Counted from the stretch's first letter, positions 1 through 7,458 are shown. The stretch is 14,699 nucleotides of DNA from Chloroflexota bacterium (GCA_021790375.1 JAJYEB010000007.1:1240-15938), one strand, 5' to 3'. Translations and numbers: made by a program. Notes: generated from the letters alone by a model not told the origin.

Positions 1-495
1 TACGTGGCCCTCGAGCGGATCGACCTCCGCCTCATCGAGGCTGCGCAGGACCTGTACGCGGGGCCGTGGCGCCCGCGGGGCTGGATCTACGGTGCGGTCG
101 GCGGGGCCCTGCTCGGCGCGCTGATCGGCTTCGGGATCACCTGGGACATCGCCGTCTTTGCCGCGATCGGGGCGGTCTTCGGCGCGCTCGTGATCGGCGC
201 CTTCGTCTCCGAGTCGTTCCTGCGCGTCACGTTCCCGCTGTCGCTGCCTGGTGTCTTCGCCGGCTCGCTGTTGACCTTCATCCCGGCGCTCGGCGACTAC
301 GTGAACGCCACGCTCCTGGGGAGCCCGAAGACGCAGATGATCGGCAACGTCATCCAGGCGCGCTTCCTCACGTCAAACGACTACACGACGGCCTCGGCGC
401 TCTCGATCGTGCTGATGATCGGGATCATCGTCGCGGTCATGGTCTACGCGCGGATGCTCGGCACCGAGGACCTGAGCGGAGGGGCGATGATATGA
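1..495 (+). CDS. potB: PotB-like ABC transporter permease, 3' fragment, with an insertion in the EAA loop
   Basis: This is the C-terminal 164 residues of an inner-membrane permease of the spermidine/putrescine type. It is open at the left edge, so the true start is outside the window. The fragment begins inside the EAA loop region: IEAAQDLYAGPWR (residues 12-24) and SFLRVTFPLSLPG (72-84) together match the EAA coupling motif that docks on the ATPase. FIPALGDYVNATLLG (93-107) and IGNVIQARFL (114-123) are typical of PotB, and a last membrane helix follows at about 130-150. The two halves of the EAA loop are separated by 47 extra hydrophobic residues, described as a separate feature. The stop codon overlaps the start of the next permease by 4 bases (ATGA), as expected for a PotB/PotC heterodimer. 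The polyamine substrate is inferred from the family; related PotB-type permeases carry other substrates. Confidence 0.85.
   Translation, partial: YVALERIDLRLIEAAQDLYAGPWRPRGWIYGAVGGALLGALIGFGITWDIAVFAAIGAVFGALVIGAFVSESFLRVTFPLSLPGVFAGSLLTFIPALGDYVNATLLGSPKTQMIGNVIQARFLTSNDYTTASALSIVLMIGIIVAVMVYARMLGTEDLSGGAMI
73..213 (+). other. In-frame 47-residue glycine-zipper insertion splitting the EAA loop of the PotB-like permease
   Basis: Aligned from memory to E. coli PotB, the reading passes from ...LYAGPWR directly to SFLRVTFPL.... Here 141 bases, exactly 47 codons, lie between them. The insert encodes two hydrophobic stretches, roughly residues 30-46 and 51-69, rich in small residues: GAVGGALLGALIGFG and AAIGAVFGALVIGAF. 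A short TWD turn joins them. This looks like a helical membrane hairpin packed by GxxxG contacts. The two stretches share a GAVxGAL pattern, so they may be an internal duplication. I saw no target duplication, inverted repeat or shift in base composition at the edges. The PotC-like partner has an ordinary uninterrupted loop. Confidence 0.7.
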
Positions 496-1373
496 CCGCC
501 ATCGCGCAGCCGCTCGCCCCGGCCAGGCCGCGGCCGACTGCCCGGCGCAGGATCGGTGCCCTCGTCGACCACTGGGGGCTCCCCGCGTACACCGTCGCCG
601 CCGTCGCCTACCTGCTGATGCCGATCGCCGTGATGATCCTGTTCAGCTTCAACGAGCAGGTCGGCAAGTTCAACTACGAATGGCACGCGTTTTCCCTCGC
701 GGCATGGGCGAACCCCTTCGGGCGCCCCGGCCTGGCCTCGGCGATCGAGACGAGCCTCAAGATCGCGTTTCTCTCGACGTTGTTCGCCACCGCCCTTGGC
801 ACCCTCATCGCGGTGTCGCTCACCCGGTACCAGTTTCCCGGCCGATCCGCCACCAACCTGTTCATCTTCGTGCCGATGGCGACGCCCGAGATCGTGATGG
901 GCGCGAGCCTGCTGACCCTGTTCGTCAACACCGCACAGGCGCCGTTCGACACCATCCTCCCCAAGGGGCTCCTCTTCCCCCTGGGGTTCAACACGATCCT
1001 GATCGCGCACATCATGTTCAACATCAGCTACGTCGTGGTGACCGTGAAGGCGCGCATGGCGGGGTTCGACCGGCGGCTGGAGGAGGCCTCCATGGACCTG
1101 GGCGCGAACGAGTGGACGACGTTCTGGAAGGTCACCTTCCCGCTGATCTTCCCCGGCATCCTCGCGGCGGCCCTGCTCGCGTTCTCGCTCTCGATCGACG
1201 ACTTCGTGGTCACCAACTTCACGTCGGGCCTCACCAACACCTTCCCGATCTGGGTGTGGGGATCCATCCGCAACTCCCTGCCGGTCCAGATCAACGTCGT
1301 GGGGACCATCATCTTCGGGACGGCCGTGCTGCTGGTGCTGGGCTCGACGCTCCTGCAGCGGCGCAGCCAGTAG
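492..1373 (+). CDS. potC: PotC-like ABC transporter permease
   Basis: This 293-residue integral membrane protein is the second permease of a spermidine/putrescine-type ABC importer. The hydrophobic pattern fits six membrane helices: about 33-52, 88-110, 121-147, 165-183, 218-236 and 268-287. The cytoplasmic EAA loop is intact, EEASMDLGANEWTTFWKV at about residues 197-214, followed by FPLIFPG. SLSIDDFVVTNFTSG (232-246) is the characteristic PotC stretch. The ATG at 492 is chosen because it overlaps the potB stop in an ATGA and has a GGAGG at 478-482 nine bases upstream. A longer reading of the same frame from base 66 would only cover the out-of-frame potB sequence. Coupled translation suggests equal production of the two permeases. 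The substrate is inferred from the family and from the aminotransferase downstream. Confidence 0.9.
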   Translation: MTAIAQPLAPARPRPTARRRIGALVDHWGLPAYTVAAVAYLLMPIAVMILFSFNEQVGKFNYEWHAFSLAAWANPFGRPGLASAIETSLKIAFLSTLFATALGTLIAVSLTRYQFPGRSATNLFIFVPMATPEIVMGASLLTLFVNTAQAPFDTILPKGLLFPLGFNTILIAHIMFNISYVVVTVKARMAGFDRRLEEASMDLGANEWTTFWKVTFPLIFPGILAAALLAFSLSIDDFVVTNFTSGLTNTFPIWVWGSIRNSLPVQINVVGTIIFGTAVLLVLGSTLLQRRSQ

Positions 1374-1381
1374 GCCCCGCC

Positions 1382-2194
1382 GTGGGCCAGCCCGAAACCG
1401 GTCGCCTCCGGATCGCCGAGGCCGCGAGCCTGGTGGGCACCAGCCCCTCGCGCCTCCGCCAGTGGGAGCGCGAGGGACTCCTCCGGCCGTCGCGCGGGCG
1501 GGGTGGCCAGCGCCTCTACCAGCCGGCCGACGTGGAGCGGGCCCGCGAGGTGGCCCGGCTGCGCGCCGAGCAGCTCAACGCCCCGGCCATCCGGCGCATC
1601 CTCGGCATGTCGCCGGGCACCCCGACCGCGGAGCACCCATGGGCGCCGCCGGCCGAGCTGGCGGGCGCCCGCCTCCGCGAGCGGCGCCTGCGACGCGGCA
1701 TGACCCTGGGCGACACGGCCGCGCGCACGGGGCTCTCCCCCAGCTTCATCTCGGCCTTCGAGCGGGGGCTGTCCGGCGCGTCCGTCGCCGCACTGCACCG
1801 GCTCGCCGCCGCCTGCGGCACGACCGTCTCGGAGCTCACGCGAGGGACACCGGCGAGTGCCGGCCGGGTGGTGCGGGCCGACGAGCGCCGGGTGGTCGAG
1901 CTGGGCGGCCCGGCCATCCGCATGGAGGACCTCTCGAACGACCCCACGGCGCTCGAAGCGCAGCTCTTCGTGCTCGCGGCCGGTGCCGGGAGCGACGGAT
2001 GGTACGCCCATCCCGGCGAGGAGCTCATGCTGGTGCTCGACGGGCGCGTGGGCGTCTGGCTGGGCGAGCAGGAGTACTACGAGCTGGCCGAGGGCGACGC
2101 GCTGACGTTCCCCTCGACGCTGTCGCACCGGTTCCGCGCGCTCGCCGCGACGGAGACGCGCCTGGTCTGGGTCAACACGCCGCCGACCTTCTGA
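1382..2194 (+). CDS. Three-domain transcriptional regulator: MerR-type HTH, XRE-type HTH and cupin
   Basis: This 270-residue cytoplasmic DNA-binding regulator has three recognisable domains. Residues 8-75 are a MerR-type winged helix: LRIAEAASLVGTSPSRLRQW, a GLLRPSR wing and the GGQRLYQPADV segment. Residues 94-153 are an XRE helix-turn-helix: LRERRLRRGMTLGDTAARTG, then SPSFISAFERG. Residues 190-268 are a cupin sensor with HPGEE and FPSTLSHRF, retaining two of the usual metal-side histidines (H210, H249). XRE-cupin proteins such as PuuR control putrescine catabolism, which fits an operon with polyamine permeases and an aminotransferase; the added MerR domain is unusual. The GTG at 1382 is chosen because later starts would cut the MerR domain. 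It lies 8 bases after the potC stop with no clear Shine-Dalgarno, so translation is probably coupled. Ligand and operator are unknown. Confidence 0.85.
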   Translation: MGQPETGRLRIAEAASLVGTSPSRLRQWEREGLLRPSRGRGGQRLYQPADVERAREVARLRAEQLNAPAIRRILGMSPGTPTAEHPWAPPAELAGARLRERRLRRGMTLGDTAARTGLSPSFISAFERGLSGASVAALHRLAAACGTTVSELTRGTPASAGRVVRADERRVVELGGPAIRMEDLSNDPTALEAQLFVLAAGAGSDGWYAHPGEELMLVLDGRVGVWLGEQEYYELAEGDALTFPSTLSHRFRALAATETRLVWVNTPPTF

Positions 2195-2204
2195 GGAGGG
2201 AGTC

Positions 2205-3515
2205 GTGATCGAGTCGAACCCCGCCACCGCCATGCCGGACCGTTCGGTCGTCCCTGCCGTCTGGTCGCGCTACACCGACCTCGTGGTCGACCGGGGCGAA
2301 GGTTCCTGGCTGATCACGGTGGAGGGCGAGCGGTACCTGGACTACAGCTCGGGGATCGGCGTCACCAACACCGGCCACGCCCACCCGAGGGTCGTGGCCG
2401 CGATCCAGGCGCAGGCGGCGCGGCTGCTGCACGGCCAGCAGAACATCGTCTACCACGAGCCCGGGCTGCGGCTGCACGAGCGGCTGCGCCACGTGCTGCC
2501 CGGCGATGACTGGCAGGCCTTCCTCGCCAACTCCGGGGCCGAGGCGACGGAGGCGGCCGTCAAGCTCGCCCGGGCAGCCACCGGGCGCCCCGCCATCGTC
2601 GCCTTCCGTGGCGGCTTCCACGGCAGGACGGCGCAGGCCATGGCCCTCACCACGTCACGCGTGTCGATCCGCGGCGATTTCGAGCCTCTCCCCGGCTCCG
2701 TGTACCACGCGCCCTACCCGTACTGCTACCGCGCCGCCGGGGGACCCCACGACCCCGGCGCCTGCACCTGCGACTGGGAGGCCCAGCTCGAGCAGCTGTT
2801 CGCGCAGGTGGTGGTGCCGTCCAGGGTGGCTGCGTTCGTGGTCGAGCCCGTCCTCGGCGAGGGCGGGTACGTGGTGCCGCCGCCCACCTTCCTGCCCAGG
2901 TTGCGGGAGATCGCGTCCCGGCACGGGATCCTGCTCGTGGCCGACGAGGTGCAGACCGGCTTCGGGCGCACCGGCGAGCTGTTCGCCGTGACCCACACGG
3001 GCGTCGTGCCGGACATCCTGATGGTGGCCAAGGGGATCGCGTCCGGGCTCCCGCTGGGCGGGATCGTGGCCCGGCGCGACCTGCTGGCCCGCTGGTCTCC
3101 CGGGGCACACGGCGGCACGTACGGCGGCAACGCGGTGGCCTGCGCCGCCGCCAACGCGACCCTCGACGTGATCCAGGACCTGGGGCTCGTGCAGAACGCG
3201 CGGGATCGCGGGGCACAGCTCCTCGACGCGCTCGCGGCGGTCCGGGGGCGGTTCCCCCGCCTGGGGGACCTGCGCGGGCTCGGCCTGATGGTCGGCCTCG
3301 AGTTCGTGCGCCCCGACGAGGGTGACGGCCGCGTCCCCGACCCGGATCTCGCGAAGCGCGTCATCGGGGCGGCGCTGGAACGCCACCTGATCGTGCTCTC
3401 GGCCGGGACCTGGGGCCAGGTGGTGCGGCTGATCCCGCCGCTCGTCACCACGCCCCGCGAGATCGATCACGCCGTGGCTGTGCTGGCCGAGTCGATGGAG
3501 GTGGCCGGGGCCTGA
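2205..3515 (+). CDS. Class III PLP-dependent aminotransferase (4-aminobutyrate/polyamine type)
   Basis: This complete 436-residue, fold-type I PLP enzyme moves an amino group from an omega-amine to a keto acid in the cytoplasm. Visible motifs are SGAEATEAAVKLAR (110-123) for phosphate binding, GGFHGRT (136-142), the cofactor aspartate D247 in ADEVQTGFGRTG, and the Schiff-base lysine K276 in VAKGIASGLPLGG. GGTYGGNAVACAAA (303-316) follows. Length and motifs fit GabT/PuuE-like enzymes, but acetylornithine, putrescine and beta-alanine transaminases share them, so the substrate is open. Context with polyamine-type permeases and a PuuR-like regulator favours putrescine or 4-aminobutyrate. The GTG start at 2205 is supported by AGGAGG at 2194-2199, which overlaps the stop of the regulator gene. 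Three cysteines (C174, C187, C189) lie close together in a segment after the first motifs. This is the last gene before a hairpin and a convergent gene. Confidence 0.88.
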   Translation: MIESNPATAMPDRSVVPAVWSRYTDLVVDRGEGSWLITVEGERYLDYSSGIGVTNTGHAHPRVVAAIQAQAARLLHGQQNIVYHEPGLRLHERLRHVLPGDDWQAFLANSGAEATEAAVKLARAATGRPAIVAFRGGFHGRTAQAMALTTSRVSIRGDFEPLPGSVYHAPYPYCYRAAGGPHDPGACTCDWEAQLEQLFAQVVVPSRVAAFVVEPVLGEGGYVVPPPTFLPRLREIASRHGILLVADEVQTGFGRTGELFAVTHTGVVPDILMVAKGIASGLPLGGIVARRDLLARWSPGAHGGTYGGNAVACAAANATLDVIQDLGLVQNARDRGAQLLDALAAVRGRFPRLGDLRGLGLMVGLEFVRPDEGDGRVPDPDLAKRVIGAALERHLIVLSAGTWGQVVRLIPPLVTTPREIDHAVAVLAESMEVAGA

Positions 3516-3516
3516 C

Positions 3517-3536
3517 CCGGGAGGGCCCCCTCCCGG
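3517..3536. terminator. GC-rich hairpin between convergent genes, possible bidirectional terminator
   Basis: CCGGGAGGG (3517-3525) and its exact complement CCCTCCCGG (3528-3536) form a 9-base stem with a 2-base spacer, in practice about 8 pairs with a 4-base loop. It starts one base after the aminotransferase stop and lies 40 bases beyond the aldolase stop on the other strand. There is no T tract on either side, so it is not a classical intrinsic terminator. Position and symmetry make a bidirectional terminator or mRNA 3'-end stabiliser reasonable. Confidence 0.5.
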
Positions 3537-3575
3537 AGGCCGGCCGGATCCAGGGGGAAGCGGCCCCGGCGCGGA

Positions 3576-4988
3576 TCAGGCGGTGACGGCCGGCCGGAGC
3601 GCCTCCGGCAGCGGGCGGTGCCGCTCTGGCGCCGTGATGTACCGGTCGAGCAGATCGCGGGTGCCGTTCACCCGCAGCTCGTGGAACAGGAGCTCGAGCT
3701 TCTGTGCCTGCGTCAGGAGGATCTCGTCCTTGGTCTCGAGCTCCCACAGGCGGCGCTTGAGTGGGCCGAGCGCCTTCTTGCGCGTCTTGTAGACGAACTG
3801 CTGGTCCGTCTCGCCGGGCGTCCGCTCGGCCGCGCAGTTGGTCTGCACCCAGAGCTCCACCTCGTCGTGCAGCGCCTGCGGCGTCGCGGGGTGGTCGTAC
3901 AGCGTGTTCTGGAACCCCGTGGCGAGGTGGATCTCGGCCGTGTCGACCTCGGGGAACCGGTGGAACAGCGCGTCGGGGAGCGTGGACGCGCCGTGCTGGA
4001 CGGCGCCCGCCATCCCGTACTCCCGGCACACCGCGGAGAGCCGCCGGATCGTGTCGAAGTCGACCTTCACCTGGGCCACACCGCCGCCCGGCAGCGGCAC
4101 CCCGCCGTGGCTGGTGCCCGTCTGGATGCTGACCTTCGAGAGGCCGACCGCGTCCGGCCCTGCCCGGCGGTCGAGCTCGCGGCGGAAGCCGTCCAGGAAC
4201 GCGCGCAGCTCGGGCTCCGTGGAGTTCTGCTTGCCGACCTCGCCGATCTCCCCGCCGATGCTGACGGTCAGTCCCGCGGGTTCGACCTGCCGGATCAGCG
4301 CGGCGAGCTCCGCGGCCCGCTCGTAGTTGGCGCGCTGCTCCTCGTCGACGGTCGGCTTCGACAGGTCCACCAGCGTCGAGCTGTCGATGTCGATGTTCCC
4401 GTAGCCCACGCCGATCGCCGTGCGGGTCGCCGCGCGGAGCGATTCCGTCACCGCCTCCGGGTCCGCGGCGTACTTCTTCGCGTTGAACTGGTAGTGGTCT
4501 CCCTGGATGAAGACCGGGCCGCTCCAGCCGGCCGCGACCGCGCCGGCGAGGCAGCTGGTGATGTACTCGGCGGGGCGCTGGTACGAGTACTCCTGCTCGC
4601 TCCGCGCGAGCTCCAGGATGAGCGGACCGACGTCGTGACGGAGGGCCGTCTCGTACACCGTCCGCGCCATGTCGAACACCTGGGTCCGCAGGTTCATGGC
4701 CGGGACCGTGAACCCGCCGATCTCGCCGCGCCCGCGGGCCATGTACAGGTCGTGGATGCTGGCCGAACGGATCCCCAGGGACTGGGCGGCCTCCCAGACG
4801 ATCCACTGCGCGGCTTCCACGGTGGCCGGGTCCTGGCTGAACGTCGCGCTCCACGCGAGGTCGCGGATTCCGCGGTCACGCAGGGCCGCCGCGTCCTCGA
4901 TGACGAGCCGCCCGCCCTCGATCCGCGCGATGCCGCGGAGCAGCGCGAGCAGCTCCGTGGGAGAGCCTGCGACGGTGGGCTGGGTCAT
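3576..4988 (-). CDS. Extended class II (zinc-dependent) aldolase of the fructose-bisphosphate aldolase family
   Basis: This 470-residue cytoplasmic enzyme is expected to cleave or form a sugar-phosphate carbon bond with a bound metal. The class II barrel begins near FTVPAMNLR (93-101). D164-H165 in IQGDHYQF matches the aspartate-histidine pair of the family. E247 or E250 in GGEIGEVG, H294 in TSHGG and H332 in AVQHGAS are candidate metal ligands. GNIDIDSS (197-204) lies on a middle strand. Classical enzymes have about 285-360 residues; this one has an extra N-terminal region of about 90 and a charged helical tail from about 370. The substrate could therefore be a ketose bisphosphate other than fructose 1,6-bisphosphate. 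The ATG is supported by GGAGG at 4996-5000, seven bases upstream. It is convergent with the aminotransferase and separated by 180 bases from the VWA gene behind it, so it probably has its own promoter. Confidence 0.8.
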   Translation of the reverse strand: MTQPTVAGSPTELLALLRGIARIEGGRLVIEDAAALRDRGIRDLAWSATFSQDPATVEAAQWIVWEAAQSLGIRSASIHDLYMARGRGEIGGFTVPAMNLRTQVFDMARTVYETALRHDVGPLILELARSEQEYSYQRPAEYITSCLAGAVAAGWSGPVFIQGDHYQFNAKKYAADPEAVTESLRAATRTAIGVGYGNIDIDSSTLVDLSKPTVDEEQRANYERAAELAALIRQVEPAGLTVSIGGEIGEVGKQNSTEPELRAFLDGFRRELDRRAGPDAVGLSKVSIQTGTSHGGVPLPGGGVAQVKVDFDTIRRLSAVCREYGMAGAVQHGASTLPDALFHRFPEVDTAEIHLATGFQNTLYDHPATPQALHDEVELWVQTNCAAERTPGETDQQFVYKTRKKALGPLKRRLWELETKDEILLTQAQKLELLFHELRVNGTRDLLDRYITAPERHRPLPEALRPAVTA

Positions 4989-5041
4989 GGCGTTGCCTCC
5001 GGTCGGGGGACGCGGTGGGTGAGGTCGATGTGGTACCCGGA

Positions 5042-5047
5042 ATCCTA
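5042..5047 (-). promoter_or_regulatory. Weak -10-like element upstream of the aldolase gene
   Basis: On the minus strand, TAGGAT lies 53 bases upstream of the aldolase ATG, in one of the few less GC-rich spots of the 180-base gap. It keeps the TA...T core of a -10 box. No convincing -35 box sits 16-18 bases further upstream. The gap also holds the GATATC and GATATG patches at 5097-5118, which might be an operator or an alternative -10. This is a tentative call. Confidence 0.25.
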
Positions 5048-5135
5048 CCGCGCCAGGCGGAGAACCTCGGGCGGGAGTCCCGGGGCGGTGCAGCGTGATA
5101 TCCGGATGGGCGCGATATGCGGCGTGACGCGAGAT

Positions 5136-5166
5136 GCGGGCGGTGCCGCGCGGTCCGCTCGCCCGC
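5136..5166 (-). terminator. Stem-loop just after the VWA gene stop
   Basis: GCGGGCG (5136-5142) pairs exactly with CGCCCGC (5160-5166). The 17-base loop contains the palindrome CCGCGCGG (5146-5153), which could extend the structure. It starts 3 bases past the VWA stop codon (5169-5171) on the minus strand. No run of U follows, so only position and pairing support termination. In DNA this GC-rich some pairing occurs by chance. Confidence 0.3.
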
Positions 5167-5168
5167 GG

Positions 5169-7403
5169 TCAGGCCACGCGCCGGGTTCTCCGATCGAGGT
5201 AGTCGACCAGCACGAACTCCTCGAGGCGCTCGGGGCTGGCGTAGAAGGCGCGGCCGCGGTTCATGCGCGTGACTCGATCCACGAACTCGCCGAGCGCGCG
5301 TGAGCGCTCCAGCATGAAGGTGTTGATGGTGATCCCGTCCCGCGTGCAGCGCGCCACCTCGCGGAGCGTCTCCTCGATCGTGCGCCGGGTGGGTGGGTAG
5401 TTGAACTCCACCCGGCCGTCCTCGATGTGCGCGGTGGGTTCTCCGTCGGTGATGACGACGATCGAGCGGTTCGCGGGCGAGCCGCGCGCCAGGAGCCCCC
5501 GCGCCAGCAGCAGCGCGTGCTGGAGGTTCGTGCCGTACTCGTTTCCGTGCCACGACAGCGTTGCCAGGGAACCGGGTGGAATCTCCCGGGCGACGTAGGC
5601 GAACCCGACCACGTGCAGGGTGTCGTGCGGATAGCGGGTCCGGATCAGGGTGTCCAGTGCGATCGCCACCTTCCTGGCAGCGACGAAGCAGCCGCGCAGC
5701 AGCATCGAGCGGCTCATGTCCAGGAGCAGCACGGTGGATGCGGAGGTCACCTCCTCCGCGTCGTGGACCCGGAAGTCGCCGGGAGCGAGCCGCACCGGCA
5801 CCCGGCGGACCGCCCCTGGCGGCATGTCCCCCGCCTCGCCGATCGGGGCGGAGAACGCCCTGGACACCGCCCCGTCGAGGGTTCCGCGCAGGTCCAGGTC
5901 GAAGGGACGGCCGAACTCGTACGGAGACGAGGTGCCCGTGCGCTCGCCCGTCCAGCCGACGCGGGCCAGCCGGTGCCCGCCGAACGCGTCGCGTCCCAGC
6001 CGGCCGAACACCTCGTCCAGCACGCGCTGGCCGATGCGGCGCTGTCCGCGGGCGGTCAGCTCCAGCCGGTCCCCGTCGCGGGTCACGTAGCCCGCATCCT
6101 CCAGCGACTGCGCCGCCCGCTGCAGCGCCGCGAACTGCTCCGCCGACTCGGCATCGAGCAGCCGGCGCACCTCGTCCGGATCGACGCGCGCCAGCGCGGA
6201 CGGATCGCCGGCATCGGTCAGCCGCTCGCCCAGCCGGTCCATCTGCTGCAGCGTCGCGATCTCATCGAGCGCCTGCTCGAGCCCGATGTCGTCGTCGCCG
6301 CGGAACGGGAACGGCGCGCCCAGTCCTTCCGGCAGGATCCGGTCCAGCAGCGAGGCGAGGCGTGCCAGGTCGTAGCGCAGCCGGTCGTCGCGGAGCAGCG
6401 CATCCATCAGCGATTCCAGCTCGTCGCGCTGTTCCCGGCTGAGGGACCGCAGCAGCGACTGCATGGCCGCCATGCGTTCGGCCAGCTGGGCGATGACATC
6501 GTCGAGGTTGCGGGCCCCCGGGAACGCGTCGCCGTAGCGCCCGAGGAACGCGCTCGCGTCCGGGTTGCCACCGGCCAGCCGCTCCTGCAGCAGACGCTGC
6601 AGGTCGCGCACCATCTCGCGGGTCGCCCGCAGCCCCTCCGGCGTGGTCGCCTTCAGCCGGTCGGCGAGTCCCCGGAAGGTCGAGTCGAGCATGCGTCCCT
6701 GCAGTCGTTCCAGCAGCTGCTGGAACGCGTCGCGAGCCGCCGGCTCGAGGAACTCGTATTCCTCCAGGGCCCGGATCCGCCCACCGGGGTCCTCCGGCAG
6801 CGCGTCGAGCGCCGCCCGGTGCCGGCGTGCCAGGTCTCCCAGCATGCGTCGCATCGGACCGGCGAGCTCCGCCGGCACACCGGCCGGCGCCGCGGGCCCG
6901 CCGGGGGCGGGATCGCCGCCCTCGTCCGTCGCGCGGCTCTCGTCCGTCGCGCGGTCCTCGTCCGTCGTGCCGGCACCTCCGGCATCGCCGCCCTCGGCCG
7001 TGGTGCCGGCATCTCCGGCCTCGCCGGCCTCCGCGAGCCGCCGCTCGATCCCCTCCCGCTCCGTGTCGACGATCTCCTGGAGCTGGCGGCGCAGGTCGCC
7101 CATCACGTCGCCCAGCCCGTGCCGCTCCAGCAGTTCGCGGCGCCTGTCGGCGAGGCGCCGCAGCAGCTCCCGCAGCCCCGTCAGCCCGGCGCGGTCCCGG
7201 TCCGCGGGCAGCCCGTCCTCCATCATCCGGCGCAGCGCGTCCTCCAGGTCCCCGTCCGCGAGGATGTCCTCGGAAAGCGCGTCGAGCACCTCGTCGGCCT
7301 CGAAGCCCGCCGGCTCCTGGCTTCCATCCCAGCGCCTGTACCGGGCCCGGCCGCGGCCGGTGGAGTCGCCGGGAGCCGGCCTCCACTCGTCGCCCGGCGT
7401 CAC
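5169..7403 (-). CDS. Large VWA-domain protein, partner of the AAA+ ATPase gene upstream
   Basis: This 744-residue protein has a long helical, strongly charged N-terminal part and a C-terminal von Willebrand factor A domain (about 552-740). The MIDAS metal site is complete: D562-x-S564-x-S566 in LLDMSRSM, T625 in YGTNLQ and D653 in ITDGEPT. The first 540 residues contain no other domain I recognise. They include a low-complexity linker at about 126-172. There is no signal peptide or membrane segment, so it is probably cytoplasmic. In AAA+/VWA pairs such as RavA/ViaA, CoxD/CoxE or NorQ/NorD, the VWA protein presents a target to the ATPase for remodelling or metal insertion. By memory the closest analogue is mycobacterial Rv0959 beside Rv0958. 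The GTG start at 7403 has a GAGGG at 7411-7415, seven bases upstream. It lies 55 bases after the ATPase gene, so probably the same transcript. The client is unknown. Confidence 0.85.
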   Translation of the reverse strand: MTPGDEWRPAPGDSTGRGRARYRRWDGSQEPAGFEADEVLDALSEDILADGDLEDALRRMMEDGLPADRDRAGLTGLRELLRRLADRRRELLERHGLGDVMGDLRRQLQEIVDTEREGIERRLAEAGEAGDAGTTAEGGDAGGAGTTDEDRATDESRATDEGGDPAPGGPAAPAGVPAELAGPMRRMLGDLARRHRAALDALPEDPGGRIRALEEYEFLEPAARDAFQQLLERLQGRMLDSTFRGLADRLKATTPEGLRATREMVRDLQRLLQERLAGGNPDASAFLGRYGDAFPGARNLDDVIAQLAERMAAMQSLLRSLSREQRDELESLMDALLRDDRLRYDLARLASLLDRILPEGLGAPFPFRGDDDIGLEQALDEIATLQQMDRLGERLTDAGDPSALARVDPDEVRRLLDAESAEQFAALQRAAQSLEDAGYVTRDGDRLELTARGQRRIGQRVLDEVFGRLGRDAFGGHRLARVGWTGERTGTSSPYEFGRPFDLDLRGTLDGAVSRAFSAPIGEAGDMPPGAVRRVPVRLAPGDFRVHDAEEVTSASTVLLLDMSRSMLLRGCFVAARKVAIALDTLIRTRYPHDTLHVVGFAYVAREIPPGSLATLSWHGNEYGTNLQHALLLARGLLARGSPANRSIVVITDGEPTAHIEDGRVEFNYPPTRRTIEETLREVARCTRDGITINTFMLERSRALGEFVDRVTRMNRGRAFYASPERLEEFVLVDYLDRRTRRVA
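6921..7031 (-). repeat. Short tandem repeats inside the VWA gene linker
   Basis: Three consecutive 18-base units (6921-6938, 6939-6956, 6957-6974) repeat a CTCGTCCGTCGCGCGG pattern, and the third has diverged. They encode the TDEDRA/TDESRA/TDEGGD run in the protein. Beside them, two 29-base copies (6967-6995 and 7003-7031) repeat a GTGCCGGCATCTCCGGC pattern, encoding the EAGDAGTT / GDAGGAGTT segment. All units keep the frame, so the region is an expandable acidic linker between the N-terminal helices and the rest of the protein. Confidence 0.75.
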
Positions 7404-7458
7404 CGCGACGCCCTCGCGGGGAACCGGCCTGAACCGCCCGTCGCCGGGGCGCCCTCGC

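Noticed and set aside
73..213. The PotB insertion as a mobile element, intein or sequencing error
   Set aside because: It has no terminal repeats, target duplication or intein motifs, keeps the frame with 47 codons, and has sensible membrane-helix content and codon use like its surroundings.
3618..5303. Open frame of 561 codons on the plus strand opposite the aldolase
   Set aside because: It mirrors the aldolase gene, has no recognisable domain and a composition typical of antisense frames in GC-rich DNA, while the minus-strand frame has clear metal-site motifs and a ribosome site.
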